From DATHWB01 sp046565785 (GTDB lineage: Bacteria; Actinomycetota; Acidimicrobiia; Spongiisociales; ZC4RG35): DNA of 10,441 nucleotides. Within the stretch, counting starts at the first letter, position 1. Every line of letters starts with the position of its first letter. The stretch covers positions 1-10,441 of the forward strand of contig JBKHXZ010000304.1 of NCBI GenBank assembly GCA_046565785.1, given 5' to 3'. The position numbers and the translations under genes were made by a program. Of this stretch, positions 6,261 through 10,441 are shown in pieces. The notes beneath the pieces are model-generated. The model ran no database searches, was not told the origin of the DNA, and worked only from the letters and a program-made list of their open reading frames with translations.

Positions 6261-6748
6261 TCCAGAAGTTCGGCGTTCCCAAGCCCGTGTCGTGGCTGCT
6301 CAACTGGTCACGCAAGTACTCGTTGTGGCTGTTCCAGTTCGGTTTGGCCTGCTGCGCGATCGAGATGATGGCCGCTTCCGGCCCCCGTTACGACTCGATG
6401 CGCTTCGGCATCATCCCCCTTCCGGCGTCCCCCCGACAGGCCGACCTGATGGTGGTGGCGGGAACGCTGACCGACAAGATGGCGCCGTCGGTGAAGCGCC
6501 TCTACGACCAGATGCCCGAACCCAAGTACGTGATCTCGATGGGTTCGTGCGCCAACTGCGGCGGCCCGTATTGGGATTCCTACTCGGTGACCAAGGGTGT
6601 AGACCAGCTCATTCCGGTCGACGTCTACGTCCCGGGCTGTCCCCCCCGCCCGGAAGCACTGCTGGAAGGCATCTTGTTGTTGCAGCAGAAGATCCAGGGT
6701 GAGGACATTCACGACAAGTGGAACCAGCGTGACCATGAGCCCGTCTGA
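6251..6748 (+). CDS. nuoB: NADH-quinone oxidoreductase subunit B (carries cluster N2)
   Basis: A 165-residue peripheral subunit (PSST homologue) holding the terminal [4Fe-4S] cluster N2, which hands electrons to quinone. The four expected ligands are present: the paired Cys34-Cys35 in GLACCAIEMM, Cys100 in GSCANCGG, and Cys130 in PGCPPRPE. The ATG at 6251 lies inside the end of nuoA (10-base overlap, different frame), and the coding frame stays open well upstream without homology, which supports this start. The 3' end overlaps the chosen nuoC start by 14 bases. It should form the quinone pocket together with NuoD. Confidence 0.96.
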   Translation: MGVVQKFGVPKPVSWLLNWSRKYSLWLFQFGLACCAIEMMAASGPRYDSMRFGIIPLPASPRQADLMVVAGTLTDKMAPSVKRLYDQMPEPKYVISMGSCANCGGPYWDSYSVTKGVDQLIPVDVYVPGCPPRPEALLEGILLLQQKIQGEDIHDKWNQRDHEPV

Positions 6749-7370
6749 GACCGACGAGGCCGTGATGGAGGGCGCCGAGACCACCGAGGCGGATCCGCTG
6801 GCGGACTTCGCGTCCGCCGTGGCGGAGGCGGTGGGCGGCGAGGGTCATGTCACCTTCGGAACCGTGAAGGTGACCGTCCCGGCCGATGGATGGGTCGAGG
6901 CGATCCGCACTGCCCGTGACCGTTTCGGGCTGGTCTTCTTCTCCTGGCTGAGCGCCACGCATTGGTCGAACGAGGTGGCGGTGGGCGAACCGCTGGACGA
7001 CGAAGTCGACGAACGCTACGAGCTGCTCTGCACCATCGCCGACCTGTCGGACGGCCGTCTGGTCACCTTCTCGACCGACGTGCCGATCGAGAACCCCCAT
7101 GCGCCCAGCCTGGTGTCGGTCTTCCCCGGCGCCGACTGGCACGAGCGGGAGACTCACGACATGTTCGGGATCGTCTTCGACGGTCATCCCAACCTGGAGC
7201 CGATCTACCTTCCGGAAGGCTTCATCGGTCACCCCCTGCGGAAAACCTATCCGCTCCTCAGCCGCGAAGTGAAGCCGTGGCCGGGCAAGGTCGACGTCGA
7301 GGCGATGCCCGACAGGGACGACGACGGCAGCGAGGACGACGGTCCGTCGACGGAGAACCCGGAGGCATGA
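6735..7370 (+). CDS. nuoC: NADH-quinone oxidoreductase subunit C
   Basis: A 211-residue hydrophilic subunit (30-kDa homologue) that supports the NuoB-NuoD core. The 30-kDa signature is clear at about residues 135-173: HERETHDMFGI, then GHPNLEPIYLPE, then GHPLRKTYPL. Both ends are strongly acidic (about 1-22 and 193-211) and look disordered. The ATG at 6735 overlaps the nuoB end by 14 bases and has a weak ribosome binding site; ATG at 6765 is a possible alternative that would remove 10 acidic residues. It is a separate gene, not fused to nuoD as in enterobacteria. nuoD begins four bases after its stop. Confidence 0.94.
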   Translation: MSPSETDEAVMEGAETTEADPLADFASAVAEAVGGEGHVTFGTVKVTVPADGWVEAIRTARDRFGLVFFSWLSATHWSNEVAVGEPLDDEVDERYELLCTIADLSDGRLVTFSTDVPIENPHAPSLVSVFPGADWHERETHDMFGIVFDGHPNLEPIYLPEGFIGHPLRKTYPLLSREVKPWPGKVDVEAMPDRDDDGSEDDGPSTENPEA

Positions 7371-7374
7371 GACG

Positions 7375-8568
7375 ATGACGATCACCGAACAGGATCTCAT
7401 CCGTCACCTGTCGGAGGCGTCGGTGTCGGTCGAACTCGAGACCGAGGACATGACCCTCAACATCGGCCCCCAGCATCCGTCCACCCACGGCGTGCTCCGG
7501 CTGGTGGCGAAGGTCGACGGTGAGCGGGCGTACGACGTCAAGCCGGTCATCGGCTACATGCACCGCGGCTACGAGAAACTGGCCGAGGTCCGGAACTATC
7601 CGCAGATCACCGCCCTCATCAACCGCATCGACTGGGTCTCGGGCTACGCCAACGAGATCCCGTTCATCGTGGCTGCCGAGAAGCTGATGGGACTCGAAGT
7701 TCCCGAACGTGCGCAGTACATCCGTTTGATCCTCACCGAGATGGCACGGATCTCCTCGCACATGATCTTCATGGCGTCCTATCCGCTCGAGCTGGGTGCC
7801 GCCACCCCACTCTTCTTCGCGCTGCGCGAGCGCGAGCGGGTGCTCGACCTACTGGAAGGAGTCACCGGCGGACGCTTCCATCCCAACTTCAACCGCATCG
7901 GCGGCGTCAAGCCTGCCGCCGGTTCCGGGTCGACGATGCGCAAGCAGATCCAGGATCTCCCCAAGGGGTTCCTGGCAGACACCCGGGTGGCGATGGACAA
8001 CATCGAAGAGGCCGCCGACCAGCTCGAAGACCTGGTCGCCGGCAACGAGATCATCCTCGCCCGTACCAAGGGAATCGGGGTGCTCCCTGCCGAGGTGGCC
8101 GCCGCATACGGTGTGTCCGGACCCAACCTGCGTGCCTCCGGCGTCCGCTTCGACCTCCGTAAGACCGAGGACTACCTCCCCTACGACCGGTTCGACTTCA
8201 CCGTGCCGGTCGGCAAGCACGGCGACTGCTGGGACCGCTGGTGGGTTCGGCTCGAAGAGATCCGTCAGTCCGCCCGGATCGTCCGCCAGGCCATCGACGG
8301 AATTCCCTCCGGTCCGCTGCAGGCCAAGGTGCCGAAGGTCATCAAGGTTCCGGAGGGTGAGACCTACGTCCGCGCCGAGAACCCCAAGGGGGAGATGGGC
8401 TACTACCTGGTGTCCGACGGAGGGCAGGGGCCGTACCGGCTGAAGATCCGGTCGGCCTCGTTCTCCAACATCTCGATCCTGCCCTGGGTGCTGGAAGGGA
8501 CGATGGTCCCCGACATCATCGCCATCATGGGGTCACTCGACTTCGTGCTGGGGGACGTGGACCGATGA
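7375..8568 (+). CDS. nuoD: NADH-quinone oxidoreductase subunit D, with Trp in place of the quinone-pocket Tyr
   Basis: A 397-residue 49-kDa homologue that forms the quinone-binding cavity with NuoB. GPQHPSTHGVLRL (31-43) supplies the pocket histidine His38, and GYMHRGYEKL (60-69) follows. The end, MGSLDFVLGDVDR, resembles the form in plastid NdhH and other complexes lacking the NADH module. Residue 87, in NRIDWVSGY, aligns with the quinone-contacting tyrosine (Tyr87 of Thermus Nqo4, Tyr144 of Yarrowia) but is tryptophan (TGG at 7633-7635). GGAGG at 7361-7365 lies nine bases before the ATG. The stop overlaps the nuoH start (ATGA), with no nuoE, nuoF or nuoG between them. Confidence 0.96.
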   Translation: MTITEQDLIRHLSEASVSVELETEDMTLNIGPQHPSTHGVLRLVAKVDGERAYDVKPVIGYMHRGYEKLAEVRNYPQITALINRIDWVSGYANEIPFIVAAEKLMGLEVPERAQYIRLILTEMARISSHMIFMASYPLELGAATPLFFALRERERVLDLLEGVTGGRFHPNFNRIGGVKPAAGSGSTMRKQIQDLPKGFLADTRVAMDNIEEAADQLEDLVAGNEIILARTKGIGVLPAEVAAAYGVSGPNLRASGVRFDLRKTEDYLPYDRFDFTVPVGKHGDCWDRWWVRLEEIRQSARIVRQAIDGIPSGPLQAKVPKVIKVPEGETYVRAENPKGEMGYYLVSDGGQGPYRLKIRSASFSNISILPWVLEGTMVPDIIAIMGSLDFVLGDVDR

Positions 8569-9587
8569 GCTGGCTCCTCGACAACTTCTGGTTGCTGCTG
8601 GTCGTCAAGATCCTCTTCATCGCCACGCTGATCCCGCTGGCCGGCATGGCCATCGGCTTCGCCGAGATGAAGCTGTCGGCGAAGATGCAGAACCGGGTCG
8701 GTCCGTACTTCGCGGGAGGACGCTGGGGATGGGCACAGCTCATCGCCGACGGTGTCAAGTTCTTCCAGAAAGAAGACATCGTCCCCGAGGAGGCCGACGC
8801 CCCGGTCTTCAAAATCGCCCCGATGATCGTTCTCCTGGGCACCGTCGCCCTGTTCGTGGTGATCCCGTTCGGACCGGGCCTGTCGCCCCGCAACCTGGAC
8901 GTCGGCATCTTCTACGCCCTTGCCATTTCGTCGGTGTCCACCATCGGGGTGCTCGTCGCCGGATGGTCATCGGCCAACAAGTACTCGCTGATCGGCGGCC
9001 TGCGCGCCGCCGGCCAGCTCATCGCCTACGAACTGCCCTTGGTGCTGGCCACCGTCGGTGTGGTGCTGATGGCCGGAACGATGAGCTTGGAAGGGATCGT
9101 CGAGGCGCAGGCAGGATGGTTTTCCGAAGCCGGCTGGGCATACGGGTTTCCGTTCGTCATCCCCCAGTTCGTCGGCTTCGTGATCTTCATGATCGCCGCT
9201 CTCGCCGAGTTGAGCCGTATCCCCTTCGACATGCCGATCGCCGAGTCCGAGCTGGTGATGGGATATCTGACCGAGTACTCCGGGTTCCGGTTCCTGTTCT
9301 TTTTCCTGGCCGAGTTCGCCAACATGTTCACGATGTCGGCACTCGCCGCCACGATGTTCCTCGGCGGGTACTGGGCGCCGGGCCTCTCCACCGAGACGCT
9401 GCAGGTGCTGGGGCCGTTCATCCTCTCCGCCAAGATCGCCCTCTTGGTCTTCGCCATGATCTGGTTCCGCTGGACCTTCCCCCGCTTCCGCGAAGATCAG
9501 TTGCAGTCCCTCGCCTGGAAGTGGCTGATCCCGATCTCCCTGGTCAACATCGTCGTCACCGGCGTCTTCAAGGTGGTGATCAACTGA
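8565..9587 (+). CDS. nuoH: NADH-quinone oxidoreductase subunit H
   Basis: A 340-residue membrane subunit (ND1 homologue) that links the quinone cavity to the proton channels, with about eight hydrophobic helices. Conserved stretches include AEMKLSAKMQNRVGP (33-47), the cytoplasmic loop motif AELSRIPFDMPIAESEL (214-230) and GYLTEYSGFRF (233-243). In that loop the usual PEAE motif reads PIAE, so the first Glu is Ile225 (ATC at 9237-9239), while Glu227 and Glu229 are kept. The start overlaps the nuoD stop by four bases and the stop overlaps the nuoI start by one base, so translation is probably coupled. Confidence 0.96.
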   Translation: MSWLLDNFWLLLVVKILFIATLIPLAGMAIGFAEMKLSAKMQNRVGPYFAGGRWGWAQLIADGVKFFQKEDIVPEEADAPVFKIAPMIVLLGTVALFVVIPFGPGLSPRNLDVGIFYALAISSVSTIGVLVAGWSSANKYSLIGGLRAAGQLIAYELPLVLATVGVVLMAGTMSLEGIVEAQAGWFSEAGWAYGFPFVIPQFVGFVIFMIAALAELSRIPFDMPIAESELVMGYLTEYSGFRFLFFFLAEFANMFTMSALAATMFLGGYWAPGLSTETLQVLGPFILSAKIALLVFAMIWFRWTFPRFREDQLQSLAWKWLIPISLVNIVVTGVFKVVIN

Positions 9588-10078
9588 TGGCCGTACGTGT
9601 CGCCATCCCCGGCAAGGGCCTGCTCACCGGGATGAAGGTCACCTTCACCACGATGGTGAAGACGATCTTCAATCCCAAAGAACACCTCCGCACCGTGAAC
9701 TATCCGGTGGTCAAGGAGGTTCCGGTCGCCCGGGCCCGAGGTGTCATCGCCCTCGATCAGGAAGCCTGCACGGTGTGCATGCTGTGCGCCCGCAACTGTC
9801 CTGACTGGTGCATCTACATCGAGGGCCACAAAGAAGAGAAGCAGCCGGACAAGCCAGGCGGTCGGGTCAAGGTGCGCGCCGAACTGGACCGCTTCGACAT
9901 CGACTACGCCTTGTGCATGTATTGCGGCATCTGTGTCGAGGTGTGTCCGTTCGATGCCCTGTTCTGGAGCCCCGAATACGAATATTCCGAACAGGAGATG
10001 GGGCGGATGATGCACGACATGGACCGCCTGCAGGATTGGCTGCAGACCGTTCCCGAGCCGCCGGCGTTGGAGTCCTGA
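9587..10078 (+). CDS. nuoI: NADH-quinone oxidoreductase subunit I (two [4Fe-4S] clusters)
   Basis: A 163-residue ferredoxin-like subunit (TYKY homologue) carrying clusters N6a and N6b that pass electrons towards N2. The first cluster motif is CTVCMLCARNCP (Cys61, 64, 67, 71) and the second CMYCGICVEVCP (Cys110, 113, 116, 120); all eight ligands are present. An additional Cys75 in PDWCIYIEG stands where many homologues have a small residue. In a complex without NuoEFG this subunit is the likely entry point for electrons, for example from ferredoxin, as in plastid NDH. The ATG overlaps the nuoH stop (TGATG), and its own TGA overlaps the nuoJ ATG the same way. Confidence 0.96.
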   Translation: MAVRVAIPGKGLLTGMKVTFTTMVKTIFNPKEHLRTVNYPVVKEVPVARARGVIALDQEACTVCMLCARNCPDWCIYIEGHKEEKQPDKPGGRVKVRAELDRFDIDYALCMYCGICVEVCPFDALFWSPEYEYSEQEMGRMMHDMDRLQDWLQTVPEPPALES

Positions 10079-10441
10079 TGACGTTCCAGGACTGGATCTC
10101 TGCACCCGTCAACTGGGTGTATCTCGCTCTCGGGGTGGGCGTGCTGGTGTCCGGTTTCCGGGTGGTCACCACCCAGAACGTGGTGCGAGCCGCCCTCTAT
10201 CTGGTCGCCACCCTTGGTGCCACCGCCGGCCTCTTCCTGCTGCTGTCCGCCGAGTTCGTCGCCTGGACACTGGTCCTCGTCTACATCGGGGCGGTCATCG
10301 TCCTCTTCTTGTTCGGCACCATGATCACCCGGGCACCGATGGTCCGTGACGTTGGTCTCGACAACCCCAAGGCCCGCCCGGGAGCCGCGGTCCTGGCGGT
10401 CTTGTTGTTCGTCACGCTCAGCTACACCATGCTCATCGCCT
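10078..10441 (+). CDS. nuoJ: NADH-quinone oxidoreductase subunit J, 5' part (runs off the window)
   Basis: The reading frame from ATG 10078 is open to the window end and gives 121 residues, starting MTFQDWISAPVNWVYLALGV. Hydrophobic helices lie at about 13-29, 36-56, 60-82 and from 102 on. The third contains AEFVAWTLVLVYIGAVIVLF, with the Y-x-G-A break that forms the pi-bulge helix of NuoJ/ND6. GGAG nine bases upstream and the one-base overlap with the nuoI stop (TGATG) support the start. The family is about 160-200 residues or longer, so the C-terminus is missing. nuoK, L, M and N would be expected next. Confidence 0.92.
   Translation, partial: MTFQDWISAPVNWVYLALGVGVLVSGFRVVTTQNVVRAALYLVATLGATAGLFLLLSAEFVAWTLVLVYIGAVIVLFLFGTMITRAPMVRDVGLDNPKARPGAAVLAVLLFVTLSYTMLIA

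Noticed and set aside
5567..6748. 393-residue frame ending with NuoB, suggesting a long N-terminal extension
   Set aside because: The extension overlaps the divergent gene and nuoA in another frame and has no homology. The normal NuoB N-terminus starts at 6251.
8729..10078. 449-residue frame ending with NuoI, suggesting a fusion
   Set aside because: Its first two thirds are the wrong-frame reading of nuoH, rich in Arg and Pro. The NuoI homology begins exactly at ATG 9587, which overlaps the nuoH stop in the usual way.
10160..10174. 15-bp palindrome GGGTGGT-C-ACCACCC
   Set aside because: It lies within nuoJ codons for a Val/Thr-rich helix end and has no sign of function; a chance palindrome in GC-rich coding DNA.

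Overview
The window is high-GC DNA with dense, overlapping genes, GTG starts and a Thr/Glu-rich lipoprotein linker. This suggests an actinobacterium; Acidimicrobiia or a relative is my guess, which only a phylogeny could settle. I see no tRNA, rRNA, CRISPR array, insertion sequence, phage gene or attachment site.

Left part (1-2759, minus strand) is a ferric-iron ABC uptake operon read from right to left. It holds a lipoprotein Fe(3+)-binding protein of the FbpA/FutA type, a fused two-domain FbpB-type permease, and the first 19 codons of the ATPase. Adjacent genes overlap by 1-4 bases. The permease frame is continuous but carries one in-frame amber codon (1096-1098) inside the first ATPase-coupling (EAA) loop. 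A perfect 14-bp stem with a 3-base loop (1602-1632) lies at the very start of the permease gene.

Middle (2760-3652): a 212-bp divergent region with two palindromes, candidate operators, next to a likely promoter for the iron operon. It also holds a GC-rich hairpin pair built on a repeated 11-mer. The region leads into a DtxR-family metal-dependent regulator on the plus strand, probably the regulator of the uptake operon. Its metal-ligand set looks more like MntR/SirR than iron-type DtxR/IdeR.

3654-5787 (minus strand): a pair of genes, an alkaline-phosphatase-superfamily phosphodiesterase and a membrane-anchored protein with three Asp-box-like motifs (probable beta-propeller). Their roles are unknown.

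Right part (5831-10441, plus strand): a promoter followed by nuoA-B-C-D-H-I-J, all overlapping or within 4 bp, with nuoJ cut by the window edge. nuoE, nuoF and nuoG are missing between nuoD and nuoH, so this is the 11-subunit-type locus that lacks the NADH-dehydrogenase module. Two normally conserved positions are changed: the quinone-pocket Tyr of NuoD is Trp, and the first Glu of the NuoH PEAE motif is Ile.

I did not find a wholly new system. The points most worth a second look are the interrupted iron permease, the operator/regulator arrangement, and the complex I without EFG and with pocket substitutions.
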